Under the pieces are notes generated by a model that made no database searches, was not told the origin of the DNA, and was given only the letters and a program-made list of their open reading frames with translations. From an uncultured Anaerosolibacter sp. (GTDB lineage: Bacteria > Bacillota_A > Clostridia > Peptostreptococcales > Thermotaleaceae): 32,872 nucleotides of DNA. A program made the translations under genes and the position numbers. Where the stretch lies: the NCBI GenBank assembly GCA_937948705.1, contig CALECF010000068.1:1-32872 (forward strand), given 5' to 3'. Positions 1 to 8,052 of this stretch are shown piece after piece; within the stretch, counting starts at the first letter, position 1, and each line of letters starts with the position of its first letter.

Positions 1-106
1 GTTACCGCTTCTTTAATTTTTTATTACAATTTTGTTATTTTTGTGTGGCATAATTCGCTGAAGCTATTGCAATTGTTATTTATTCGTCAGTTTAAGAAAT
101 ATGCAG

Positions 107-122
107 TGTGATTTTTTTCACA
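107..122. promoter_or_regulatory. CRP/FNR-type dyad TGTGA-N6-TCACA
   Basis: A perfect inverted repeat, TGTGA, six T residues, TCACA, matches the spacing and half-sites of the classical Crp-family operator. It lies in the gene-free left edge, downstream of the response regulator gene, so it would most likely serve a gene beyond the left edge of the window. A chance palindrome in AT-rich DNA, or a weak RNA hairpin, is the alternative. Confidence 0.35.
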
Positions 123-133
123 TTCATTTCACA

Positions 134-168
134 GGTAACAATATTACCACTATGTATCAAAAGTTACC
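134..168. promoter_or_regulatory. GGTAA/TTACC dyad plus extra half-site, possible activator site
   Basis: GGTAA-N5-TTACC at 134-148 is a perfect dyad. A further TTACC half-site lies at 164-168, exactly 20 bp (about two helical turns) from the right half of the dyad, and GTTACC also occurs at 1-6. Clustered, phased sites like these are typical of enhancers bound by NtrC-type activators, and the adjacent gene encodes one. The assignment is inference. Confidence 0.3.
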
Positions 169-174
169 ACTTCA

Positions 175-1524
175 TTATTTGATAATGCTGTATTTTTCAA
201 TTTTTCTCCTTAAAGTTAATCGAGATATACCTAATTCTTGGGCAGTTCGTGAAATATTCCAGTTATTTTGCTTCAAAACTCGATTTATTGTTTCCATTTC
301 TACAGTCTCTAAATTTAGATTGTTACTCCCAATACCCATTACCGTTTTGTCGGTGATCATATTACTATCGCTTACGATATTATGGGGCAAATCATCAATA
401 TCAATCCATTCGTTTTCTTGAAAAATAATGATTCTCTCAATGACATTTTTTAATTCTCTTACATTTCCCTTCCACGCATGGGCCTTACAAATCTCCATGG
501 CCGCATCCGTCATACCCCTTATGTTCTTTTCTAGTTGCGTACTATACAGTCGAATAAAAGAATCAATCAGTGGTGGAATATCTTCTATTCGCTCCCGAAG
601 AGGTGTTGTAAAAATAGGTACTACATTTAATCTATAATACAAATCTTCCCTGAAGAATCCACTTTTCACTTCGGCTAAAAGATTCTTATTGGTCGCAGCA
701 ATAATGTTGGCATCGAATTCAATTTCTTTCACGCCACCCAATCGTCTAAATTTTTTCTCTTGTAACACTCTCAGCAGTTTTGCTTGCAGCAATATGTCCA
801 TATCTCCTATCTCATCAAGAAATAAGGTTCCATCATGAGCTTCTTCAATCAAACCTTTTTTCGATGTTTTGGCCTCTGAAAAAGCGCCTTTTTCATAGCC
901 AAACAATTCACTTTCCTGTAGGTTTTGAGGTATTGCAGCACAGTTTAATGCTATATAGGGTTGACTTTTTCTTATGCCATTATAGTGGATTGCTTTAGCT
1001 ACAATTTCTTTCCCTGTGCCACTTTCTCCTTGAACGAGAATATATGTGTTATAGGGTAAATTACTTACTTTATGAACGACCTTTTTAATCTCATTAATTT
1101 GATCACTTATACCAATAATTTCTGTGAAGTCTTCATTTTGCCCTTGATTCAATTCTCGTTTCATTTTTAAATACTTAACATTGCTTTCAATGGTATCTTT
1201 AATTTCTTCAATATTAAAAGGTTTTGTAAAATAATCATTGGCTCCTAGCTTCATGGCCTCCACAGCCAATCTTACCTCGCTTATATAAGTAATCATAATT
1301 ACAATACAAGTTTCATTTTCCTTTCGGATTCTCCTCAAAACCTCAATGCCATCAATTCCTGGCAATTTAATATCTATTACTGCAATATCAGGATTTACAT
1401 TGCGAAAAATTTCCAATCCTTCTTCTCCTGAAGCAGCTGTAAAAATTTTTACGCCTGTTTTTGTTAATCCTACCTGTAGTGACAGGCGTATGCTTTTTTC
1501 ATCATCAATAATTAGTAGCTTCAT
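175..1524 (-). CDS. NtrC-family sigma-54-dependent response regulator
   Basis: A 449-residue cytoplasmic transcriptional activator. Residues 1-115 form a receiver domain with acidic residues D7/D8, phosphorylatable D51 and conserved K101. Residues 135-370 form a sigma-54 AAA+ domain with Walker A GESGTGKE (166-173) and Walker B GTLFLDE (232-238). A Fis-type helix-turn-helix occupies about 405-445. The sigma-54-contacting motif, normally GAFTGA, reads GAFSEA (213-218). The start overlaps the 3' end of the upstream kinase gene by 20 bp, so the two are translationally linked and form a two-component pair. By family knowledge it would activate a sigma-54 promoter; the target is probably outside the left edge. 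I see no clear intrinsic terminator after the gene. Confidence 0.93.
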   Translation of the reverse strand: MKLLIIDDEKSIRLSLQVGLTKTGVKIFTAASGEEGLEIFRNVNPDIAVIDIKLPGIDGIEVLRRIRKENETCIVIMITYISEVRLAVEAMKLGANDYFTKPFNIEEIKDTIESNVKYLKMKRELNQGQNEDFTEIIGISDQINEIKKVVHKVSNLPYNTYILVQGESGTGKEIVAKAIHYNGIRKSQPYIALNCAAIPQNLQESELFGYEKGAFSEAKTSKKGLIEEAHDGTLFLDEIGDMDILLQAKLLRVLQEKKFRRLGGVKEIEFDANIIAATNKNLLAEVKSGFFREDLYYRLNVVPIFTTPLRERIEDIPPLIDSFIRLYSTQLEKNIRGMTDAAMEICKAHAWKGNVRELKNVIERIIIFQENEWIDIDDLPHNIVSDSNMITDKTVMGIGSNNLNLETVEMETINRVLKQNNWNISRTAQELGISRLTLRRKIEKYSIIK

Positions 1525-3700
1525 CTATAATTTCCCCCTCAAAGCAAACGATGAACTCTGTACTATTTCCCTCTTCACTCTTTACAGTGATTGTTCCATT
1601 ATTGTCTCGAATAATCTTATGCACAATCGATAGGCCTAAGCCTGTACCGTCTTGCTTTGTAGTATAAAATGGATTGAAAATCTGTTCTATCTTATCCTCT
1701 GATATACCCTCACCATTATCCAGTATGGAAATGCATAATATCCTTTTGTAGTCCTCTTCTATAGTCTTCACTTCGATCGTTATCTTGCCATTTTCATCAA
1801 CTGCTTGAATACTATTCTTAAGTAGATTTACAAAGGCTTGCCTCACCGTTGCAGGATCTATTTTTACCAAAGGTACGCTGGAAGAATACATCTTAATAAT
1901 ATTTACATTTTTATTCATAATTTCCGAGTTTAGTATATTTAATGCACTGTTAATCACACCTAGGATATTGGTAGATACGGGTATATTTCTATGGGTTCTT
2001 GTAAAATCTAAAAAGTTAATCACAAGATTATTTAGCATATTTACTTCTTCCCTTAAGGCTGTTAATAGTTCATTCCTCAAGTTTTCATCATCCATATGAT
2101 CCTTTAGCACCTCTAGGAGATTTGACATGCCTGCCAACGGGTTCCCAATCTCATGAATAATAGAAGATGACATTTCCCCAATTGTTTTTAACCGGTCTTC
2201 CCGTCGTAAATGCTCCTCTAACACCTTAATCTTCGTCAAGTCTTTAATCAAACATACAGTACTGATTACCTGCCCTTCATCACTATAAACTGGTGACAAG
2301 GAGATACTCAGTGGTATGTTCAATCCATCATTTTTCTTAATGATGCACTCCCTTTCCGTTACTGTATTTTCTTCTCCATTGATATAATTCTTAAAAATAC
2401 CTAGGGGAAGTCCTATATGACTAGACAAGAATTCTAACGGTTTATTAATAAAATACTGGCTTCTATATCCTGTAATCTCCTCTGCTGCAGTATTGAAAAT
2501 AGAAATTTTATTGTAATAGTCAATCACGATAATACCACTGGCAGCACTTTTTAGAATGCTATTTAGGTATTTTTTAATATCGTATTCCCTTTTGTGAAGG
2601 TTTTTTAGCGCCTCCATCTTTAAACTCAGCTCTCTACCCATGTGGTGGAATGCTCTTTCCAGTTCCCCCAATTCGTCTGCTGCCGTGATCTTCAACTCTT
2701 TTGTTCCACTGTCAATATCACTACTAAGTCTTCTTACAAAGTTAACCAGGTTATCGATAGGACTAGTGATGGTATGAGCAAAATACATACTTAGTACCAA
2801 AACAGATATCAAAACAAATACAATACCAGAGAAAAACTTAGATTTGATTTCCCCCAATTGACCCAATATATATTGTTCATTTTGTTCAACAATTACAAGT
2901 CCCTTATAGTTTTGAATCTTATGAAAGGACATATACACTGTATCCAGATCACTCTTATATTCCCCCATACCCTCGGTATATCTCTCCATAATATCAGAAA
3001 GTTCTAGTTCCTGTGTCCCTATTTTTACCCGTCTATCAAGTACAACACGATTAGAAATATCGCTAACATTAGGGCTTACCAAAGTAGTGCCATCCATATC
3101 CACCACGTAGATTGTTCCATCAAAGGATTGTTGGGTTTTCTTAACAATTTTCTCCAGGCTATCTAGTGGTACTCCGCCACCTATGATACCAATCATTTCT
3201 CCAGTTTTAGGATCAATAATTGGTGATACAATGATGATATGGGGCTGGTTTAAGATACTGCTGATAAATACCTTACTAATATAGGTCTCCTTGTGCTTGA
3301 TAATATGCTGAAAGTATTCCCTTTGTACATAATCTCTTTGATAAATGACGTCGCTATGGGGATTGCTATAGGTGATTTTCCCATCCATTGTCATATAAAA
3401 CATGAGATCCATCCATTTATAACTGTCATAAATGCGATCAATGCTTGTTTGTATGGACAGCATGTCATTATCGGAAGCATATTTTGCAACATACTCAACT
3501 GTATCCTGGGCAGCAACGAGGTATTGGCTAATTTGATCAGCAATCATTTCCGTGATGACTGAATTTTTTTGGATAATTTGATGTTTAATATCTTGCGTAA
3601 ATATCTCATAGGACATATAACTAGCACCAGCTATGGTAATAATGACCAGAGTAATGATCAAGGTAGGTATTTTAAACTTTAGACTTTTTAAATTGATCAT
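1505..3700 (-). CDS. Membrane sensor histidine kinase (dCache-HAMP-PAS-HisKA-HATPase)
   Basis: A 731-residue kinase. A first membrane helix (about 12-28) precedes a large extracytoplasmic region of dCache type, then a second helix just before HAMP (motif TSPIDNLV), a PAS domain, a HisKA dimerisation domain with the phospho-accepting His in SSIIHEIGNPL, and a C-terminal ATPase domain with the N box (NLLKNSIQAV) and glycine boxes (DNGEGIS, GTGLGLSI). I chose the ATG at 3700 because GGAGG sits 5 nt upstream; an ATG at 3715 lacks a good site. dCache sensors bind small ligands such as carboxylates or amino acids; the ligand cannot be read from sequence. It is paired with the overlapping NtrC-type regulator. 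Confidence 0.92.
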   Translation of the reverse strand: MINLKSLKFKIPTLIITLVIITIAGASYMSYEIFTQDIKHQIIQKNSVITEMIADQISQYLVAAQDTVEYVAKYASDNDMLSIQTSIDRIYDSYKWMDLMFYMTMDGKITYSNPHSDVIYQRDYVQREYFQHIIKHKETYISKVFISSILNQPHIIIVSPIIDPKTGEMIGIIGGGVPLDSLEKIVKKTQQSFDGTIYVVDMDGTTLVSPNVSDISNRVVLDRRVKIGTQELELSDIMERYTEGMGEYKSDLDTVYMSFHKIQNYKGLVIVEQNEQYILGQLGEIKSKFFSGIVFVLISVLVLSMYFAHTITSPIDNLVNFVRRLSSDIDSGTKELKITAADELGELERAFHHMGRELSLKMEALKNLHKREYDIKKYLNSILKSAASGIIVIDYYNKISIFNTAAEEITGYRSQYFINKPLEFLSSHIGLPLGIFKNYINGEENTVTERECIIKKNDGLNIPLSISLSPVYSDEGQVISTVCLIKDLTKIKVLEEHLRREDRLKTIGEMSSSIIHEIGNPLAGMSNLLEVLKDHMDDENLRNELLTALREEVNMLNNLVINFLDFTRTHRNIPVSTNILGVINSALNILNSEIMNKNVNIIKMYSSSVPLVKIDPATVRQAFVNLLKNSIQAVDENGKITIEVKTIEEDYKRILCISILDNGEGISEDKIEQIFNPFYTTKQDGTGLGLSIVHKIIRDNNGTITVKSEEGNSTEFIVCFEGEIIDEATNY

Positions 3701-3782
3701 ATAATCCTCCAACATTTGACTTCTTTCTATTCATTCTACACGAAATTGACCTCTTCTGCTATACCCTGATGCATAAATAAAA

Positions 3783-3804
3783 AAGGCAATCCGTGGATTC
3801 CCTT
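3783..3804 (-). terminator. Intrinsic terminator after the LytTR regulator gene
   Basis: On the minus strand AAGG-G-AATC, loop CACG, GATT-G-CCTT forms an 8-bp stem with one G-G mismatch, followed by a run of T (TTTTTTATTT). It separates the LytTR/LytS pair from the NtrC-type pair. Confidence 0.65.
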
Positions 3805-3806
3805 CT

Positions 3807-4565
3807 TTACAAATTCATCATATCCCTAAATTTTTGGGCATTGCTTCTGCTCACAGGTATTTTATCCTTGGGAAATCCTTTCATGGTTATTTGATAAGTA
3901 CCATGAAACCAATTATCGATTTCTTGAATTTCTTCAAGATTTACTAAAAAGCTGCGGTGACTTCTAAAAAACGAAAAGTTCTTAAGTTTTTCCTCTAGTT
4001 CACTTAAGCTTAAATTTGAGATATAATCTCCCTTTTTCGATTTAATCACAGTATTTCGGCCTTCTATGCCTACGAGAATGATCTCCTGAGGGTCTAAAGG
4101 AATGTGTTTCCCATTGCTATAGACTGATATCTTCTGAACAACCTTTGGCTTGCTTATATACTTAAGAAGTTCCTCAATATCAACCTTACTGTTACCATGT
4201 TCCCTTTTTTGTATACTATGAATACGTTCAATGGTATGATTGAGCCTTTCAACAGAAATGGGCTTCAATAAATAATCAATGGCATTAATCTCAAATGCTT
4301 TAATAGCATATTGGTCATAGGCAGTAATGAATACAATGAGTGGATATACTTCCTCTTTAAGCAGTTCACTGGCCACTTCAAATCCACTCATTCCCCTCAT
4401 TTGAATATCTAAAAATACCACATGGGGTTTTACCTTCTTAATGAGTTCACAGGCTTTTTTCCCATCGTCAGCCTCTCCTACAATTTCGACGTCATTATGT
4501 TTTTGAAGCAAATACTTAATCTCTTCACGGGCTGGCGCTTCGTCATCTACCACTATACAGCGCAT
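3807..4565 (-). CDS. LytTR-family response regulator
   Basis: A 252-residue regulator. The receiver domain (1-120) has D8/D9, phospho-acceptor D53 and a conserved K near 101 (LLKPIS). The C-terminal LytTR DNA-binding domain (about 145-250) has the characteristic FFRSHRSFLVNLEEI stretch and ends with a basic, Arg-rich VSRSNAQKF segment. GGAGGTG lies directly upstream of the ATG. It follows the LytS-type kinase by 13 bp, so it is the cognate partner. Families such as LytSR, YpdAB and BtsSR use this pair to sense metabolites (for example pyruvate) or envelope state; which one applies here cannot be decided from sequence. Confidence 0.92.
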   Translation of the reverse strand: MRCIVVDDEAPAREEIKYLLQKHNDVEIVGEADDGKKACELIKKVKPHVVFLDIQMRGMSGFEVASELLKEEVYPLIVFITAYDQYAIKAFEINAIDYLLKPISVERLNHTIERIHSIQKREHGNSKVDIEELLKYISKPKVVQKISVYSNGKHIPLDPQEIILVGIEGRNTVIKSKKGDYISNLSLSELEEKLKNFSFFRSHRSFLVNLEEIQEIDNWFHGTYQITMKGFPKDKIPVSRSNAQKFRDMMNL

Positions 4566-4578
4566 TGTTTCACCTCCA

Positions 4579-6267
4579 CTAGTATTTTCCTTTTGGAATC
4601 ACCATCTTTACCGTTGTTCCTAATCCCATTTGACTTGCAATACTTAAACAATACTCCACTCCATATTTCGTCTTCAATCTCTTATTCACATTCATCAGCC
4701 CAATGTGGTTTGTATTTTTCTCTTCAGTCAGCACTTCTTGGAGTTTATCTCCATCCATACCAATACCATTATCCTCAACAACCAATTCTATGTACTCCTT
4801 TTTCTCAAAGGCCCGGATCACTACAGTGCCTCCTTCTGCTTTATTAAAAATCCCGTGTTTTACTGCATTCTCCACCACAGGCTGAAGAATTAGTGGTGGA
4901 ATCACACACACAATATTCTCAGGAATCTCGTAAACAATCTTTAGCTTTTCCCCAAACCTTGCCCTCTCTAGGGCTAAATAGGATTCAATATTCTTAATCT
5001 CCCGCATCAAATCAATATCGCCGCTCGAAAATTGTAAGCTTTGTCTAAAATAATCGCTCAAATGTATAATAAGATCTCTTGCTTCTTCAGGTTTTGTTCG
5101 AATAAAGGATACAATGGTGTTTAATGCATTGAACAAAAAGTGGGGATTGATCTGTGCCTGTAATGCCCGAAGCTCCGCTTTCGCTAATAATTTATTCTGA
5201 TATTCTAGCTTGCTAAGTTCTATTTGTGTGGAAAATAATTGTGCCAAGCCCAGGGCCAGCTGTATATCTGTACTCGTAATCCCCAATTTATCAGCTTTGT
5301 ATAATTTTAGTGTTCCGGCCACCTTATCTCTATCAAATAATGGAACAATCACTGCAGATAAAAGTTTACATCCTTTCTCATTGCAATCTATCTCTGCTGG
5401 TGTTCGAGCTACCAGATATTCCCCAGAATCAATTACATCTTTCGTAATCTGAGTTAAAATTGGACTACCTGTTAAATGATGATCACTGGCCTCTCCAATG
5501 TGGGCAAGAATATTCTCTGTGTCTGTAATTGCAACAGCCGCAACACTTGTCATTTCGTATATAATCTCTGCGGTTCTTTTAATAGAATCCATATTAAAAC
5601 CACTTCTAAGCACTGGCAATGTTTCATTGGCAATTTTCAGAGCCAAATGTGCCTGGGCGGCACCAATTCGTTCGTGTTCTATGAAAATGTTTTGAGTCAT
5701 TGCTATAAATATCGAAATACCGGCAGAATTCACAAACACCATGGGAAACCAAATAAGTTTCACTAGATCCAGCGCAACTGGTAATGGCTTTGCCACTAAT
5801 AATATAATCATCATCTGAATAACCTCTGCTAGAGCACCCAGTGCTAAAGCCCCTAACCAGTTAGTTTTCAAGTTTCTAAACATTCGACTTCCATATCCAC
5901 CCACAGCACCTTCAACAATCGTAGAGATTGCACAAGCCATAGCAGTAAATCCGCCTACATCAATTGCCCAACGGTGTCCCCCAGCTATGATCCCACCCAA
6001 TATTCCCACGACGGGCCCTCCTAACCAACCACCAACAAAAACACCAATGACCCTTGAGTTTGCAATGGCTCCATTTACTGGAATACCAGAGTAAGTTCCA
6101 ATAATACCAAAAACCCCAAACAAAATACCCATAGCAACTTTTTCGAAAGGCGTTATATCTTTTTTCAGAACAAGCTTTTTGAAAATAGCACTTTTTGATA
6201 GTAGAAAGGCAAGTATGATAATCATAGCTCCTCTATTCATTAAACTATTCAGTAATTCAATAACCAT
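4579..6267 (-). CDS. LytS-type sensor histidine kinase (5TMR_LYT-GAF-His_kinase)
   Basis: A 562-residue membrane kinase. Residues 5-200 contain the multi-helix 5TMR_LYT sensor with conserved NSRVIGV and GPVVG-type loops (about 70-90). A GAF domain (about 205-345) and a His_kinase domain follow, with the phospho-accepting H376 in QAQINPHFLFNAL, then an ATPase domain (N box VENAVKHGI, G box DNGIGMD). I chose the ATG at 6267 because GAGGTAGG lies 4 nt upstream; the ATG at 6285 has no ribosome site. It is the first gene of a two-gene operon with the LytTR regulator. The organisation is that of LytS/YpdA/BtsS sensors. Confidence 0.92.
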   Translation of the reverse strand: MVIELLNSLMNRGAMIIILAFLLSKSAIFKKLVLKKDITPFEKVAMGILFGVFGIIGTYSGIPVNGAIANSRVIGVFVGGWLGGPVVGILGGIIAGGHRWAIDVGGFTAMACAISTIVEGAVGGYGSRMFRNLKTNWLGALALGALAEVIQMMIILLVAKPLPVALDLVKLIWFPMVFVNSAGISIFIAMTQNIFIEHERIGAAQAHLALKIANETLPVLRSGFNMDSIKRTAEIIYEMTSVAAVAITDTENILAHIGEASDHHLTGSPILTQITKDVIDSGEYLVARTPAEIDCNEKGCKLLSAVIVPLFDRDKVAGTLKLYKADKLGITSTDIQLALGLAQLFSTQIELSKLEYQNKLLAKAELRALQAQINPHFLFNALNTIVSFIRTKPEEARDLIIHLSDYFRQSLQFSSGDIDLMREIKNIESYLALERARFGEKLKIVYEIPENIVCVIPPLILQPVVENAVKHGIFNKAEGGTVVIRAFEKKEYIELVVEDNGIGMDGDKLQEVLTEEKNTNHIGLMNVNKRLKTKYGVEYCLSIASQMGLGTTVKMVIPKGKY

Positions 6268-6318
6268 TTTTCCTACCTCTTTCATCTAAAATATGCTCCA
6301 TATCCTATTATACATAAA

Positions 6319-6347
6319 AAGAAGACAATTCTCAAAATTGTCTTCTT
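6319..6347 (-). terminator. Strong intrinsic terminator after the UGA-containing DUF1858 gene
   Basis: A perfect 12-bp stem (arms 6319-6330 and 6336-6347) with a 5-nt loop; on the minus strand it runs directly into TTTTT. It is the first strong terminator below hisIE, so transcripts from the his operon may extend through the small redox gene before stopping here. Confidence 0.85.
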
Positions 6348-6403
6348 CTCACTATACCTAAATTCTTTTAAACGATAAGTTGCATAACGTAAATGCTCAC
6401 TGA

Positions 6404-6595
6404 TTAATTTTTATACTTATTTAATTCCCTAATCAAGGTGTCTTCTTCAATGCCATATCGAGAGGCAGCGTAACCTACGCTTTTATACAATACCCCGCCT
6501 CATCCAAAGCATCGAATTCCATATTGATTAAAAACTATTTCTGCCTCAGGACTATCGGTTAAAATATCCTTAATCATAGTATCTTTCGTAATCAT
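6404..6595 (-). CDS. DUF1858-type redox protein with in-frame UGA, probable selenoprotein
   Basis: Reading through one UGA gives 63 residues that match the DUF1858 / hybrid-cluster-associated redox-disulfide pattern from end to end: MITKD start, a helical segment with V-F-x-Q-Y-G, then Cys29-Phe-Gly-Sec32, then YAASRYGIEEDTLIRELN. The UGA (6500-6502) falls exactly where the family has the second Cys of CxxC. Such CxxU motifs are typical redox-active selenocysteine sites. AGGAGGTG lies 5 nt before the ATG at 6595. A SECIS-like hairpin starts at the UGA. UGA is an ordinary stop elsewhere in the window (for example hisC and spoVB), so the code is not reassigned. The gene starts 67 bp after hisIE. 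The substrate and partner of this family are not established. The alternative is a nonsense-mutated pseudogene, but chance placement at this exact Cys is unlikely. Confidence 0.82.
6462..6502 (-). promoter_or_regulatory. Bacterial SECIS-like element
   Basis: On the minus strand, GAGGC within and after the UGA (6501-6497) can pair with GCCTC (6466-6462). Inside it, AGCGTA (6481-6476) pairs perfectly with TACGCT (6472-6467), leaving an apical GGT loop (6475-6473). There are 24 nt between the UGA and the loop. Bacterial SECIS elements bound by SelB lie inside the coding region just after the UGA, have a short upper stem and carry G and U in the apical loop, so position and shape both fit. Confidence 0.72.
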
Positions 6596-6662
6596 ATAAA
6601 CACCTCCTATTTATAGGATGAGTTCATTGACTTTTTTGATACAGTCAAAATTTTATATTTTT

Positions 6663-7289
6663 TTACTTATTATACCTCTTTTTCATTTCTTCTTGGATCT
6701 CATCAATACTAATTTCTTTTTCGACCATCAGAACTAACGAATGATATAGAAGATCACTCAACTCTAATATTATTTCTGATTTGATCCCATTTTTTGCACT
6801 AATAATCACTTCTCCAGCTTCTTCACTAATCTTCTTTAGAATTTTGTCTACGCCTTTTTCAAATAGATAACTGGTATAAGAACCTTCTTGAGGTTTTATT
6901 TTTCTTTTCCTTAATCTTTCAAATATCTTGGGGATGATTTCTAATTTTTCATCTACCTGTAGATCTTGATATAACACTGAGTAAAAACAGCTTTCCTCCC
7001 CTGTATGACAAGCATTTCCAAGGGGGTCTACTTGTATAAGCAATGTATCTTTATCACAATCATAGGAAATTCTCTTTACGAACTGATAATTCCCTGATGT
7101 TTCCCCTTTGTTCCATAACCGACCCCTGCTTCTGCTATAAAACCATGTCTTTTTTGTTTCAATTGTTTTCGAAAGTGCCTCTCGATTCATGTAGGCAAGC
7201 ATAAGCACATTTCCACTTGCAGCATCCTGTACAATGGCTGGAAGAAGGTCTTTTTCGTCATATTTTAGTTTTGAAAGGACTTTATCCAT
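6663..7289 (-). CDS. hisIE: Bifunctional phosphoribosyl-AMP cyclohydrolase / phosphoribosyl-ATP pyrophosphatase
   Basis: A 208-residue cytoplasmic enzyme for histidine steps 2 and 3: pyrophosphate removal from PR-ATP (HisE) and ring opening of PR-AMP (HisI). The N-terminal HisI domain (about 10-110) has WNKGETSGN and the metal-binding run DCDKDTLL...GNACHTG...CF. The C-terminal HisE domain (about 120-205) has [15 protein letters not shown] and [13 protein letters not shown] helices typical of the MazG-like fold. AGGAG precedes the ATG. The gene starts 1 bp after the hisF stop, so it is co-translated with it. It is the last recognised his gene; the DUF1858-type gene follows after 67 bp with only a weak hairpin between. 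Confidence 0.97.
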   Translation of the reverse strand: MDKVLSKLKYDEKDLLPAIVQDAASGNVLMLAYMNREALSKTIETKKTWFYSRSRGRLWNKGETSGNYQFVKRISYDCDKDTLLIQVDPLGNACHTGEESCFYSVLYQDLQVDEKLEIIPKIFERLRKRKIKPQEGSYTSYLFEKGVDKILKKISEEAGEVIISAKNGIKSEIILELSDLLYHSLVLMVEKEISIDEIQEEMKKRYNK

Positions 7290-7290
7290 T

Positions 7291-8052
7291 TTAACATCTC
7301 CTCACATGAATGCCTTCTTTATAAAGGTAGTTTTTTAGTTCTCTTATACGGATATCTCCATAGTGAAATACAGAGGCTGCCAATGCGGCATCCGCCCTGC
7401 CAATTTGTAATACCTGATAGAAATCTTCTCTTTTTCCCGCTCCCCCTGAAGCAATCACAGGAACCTTTACTTCTTCTGAAATCATTTTTGTAATTTCAAG
7501 GTCATATCCCTCTCGAATTCCATCAGTATCAATACAGTTTACAACAATTTCACCTGCGCCAAGGGATTCACCTTTTATCGCCCACGTTAAGGCATCTGTT
7601 CCAGTATTGACTCTTCCCCCATGGGTATACACAGTCCAGCCTTTGTCGTCAGTTTTTTTCACATCTATAGAAAGTACTACACATTGCCTGCCGAACTTTA
7701 ATGCCGCTGCAGTGATAAGCTGAGGATTTAAAACTGCTGCTGAATTCACCGAAACCTTGTCTCCACCAGCTCTTAGCACGCGCTTAAAGTCCTCCACAGT
7801 GCGAATACCACCCCCTATTGTCAGAGGAATATAGACTTCTTCAGCCGTTCTCTCCACAATCTGAAGAAAAATATCTCTGCTTTCATTACTTGCTGTGATA
7901 TCATAAAAAACCAATTCATCTGCACCTTCATCATTGTAGTATTTCGCCAGAGTGATCGGATCATTTACATCGGAAAGACCTTGAAACTTTTTACCTTTTA
8001 CCACCCTGCCTGCATCAACATCTAAGCAAGGAATAATTCTTTTTGTAATCAT
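7291..8052 (-). CDS. hisF: Imidazole glycerol phosphate synthase, cyclase subunit
   Basis: A 253-residue (beta/alpha)8-barrel that, with HisH, turns PRFAR plus ammonia into imidazole glycerol phosphate and AICAR. The catalytic Asp pair is visible as D11 in IIPCLDVD and the Asp in VVLSIDVKK near 130. Phosphate-binding loops LTIGGGI and VIASGGAG are present. Length is normal for HisF. The start overlaps the hisA stop by 4 bp (ATGA), a sign of translational coupling. One small deviation: the loop after GRVVKG reads KKFQG rather than the more common VNFxG. Confidence 0.97.
   Translation of the reverse strand: MITKRIIPCLDVDAGRVVKGKKFQGLSDVNDPITLAKYYNDEGADELVFYDITASNESRDIFLQIVERTAEEVYIPLTIGGGIRTVEDFKRVLRAGGDKVSVNSAAVLNPQLITAAALKFGRQCVVLSIDVKKTDDKGWTVYTHGGRVNTGTDALTWAIKGESLGAGEIVVNCIDTDGIREGYDLEITKMISEEVKVPVIASGGAGKREDFYQVLQIGRADAALAASVFHYGDIRIRELKNYLYKEGIHVRRC

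Noticed and set aside
46..59. Sigma-54 promoter-like sequence TGGCATAATTCGCT
   Set aside because: The distance between GG and GC is 8 nt rather than the required 10, and the -12 part lacks the TTGC core.
4422..4847. Plus-strand frame of 141 codons
   Set aside because: It lies opposite two clearly recognised two-component genes, has low-complexity content and no matching family.
6500..6502. UGA read as Trp through a changed genetic code
   Set aside because: Several neighbouring genes end in TGA, and Trp in the window is encoded by TGG.
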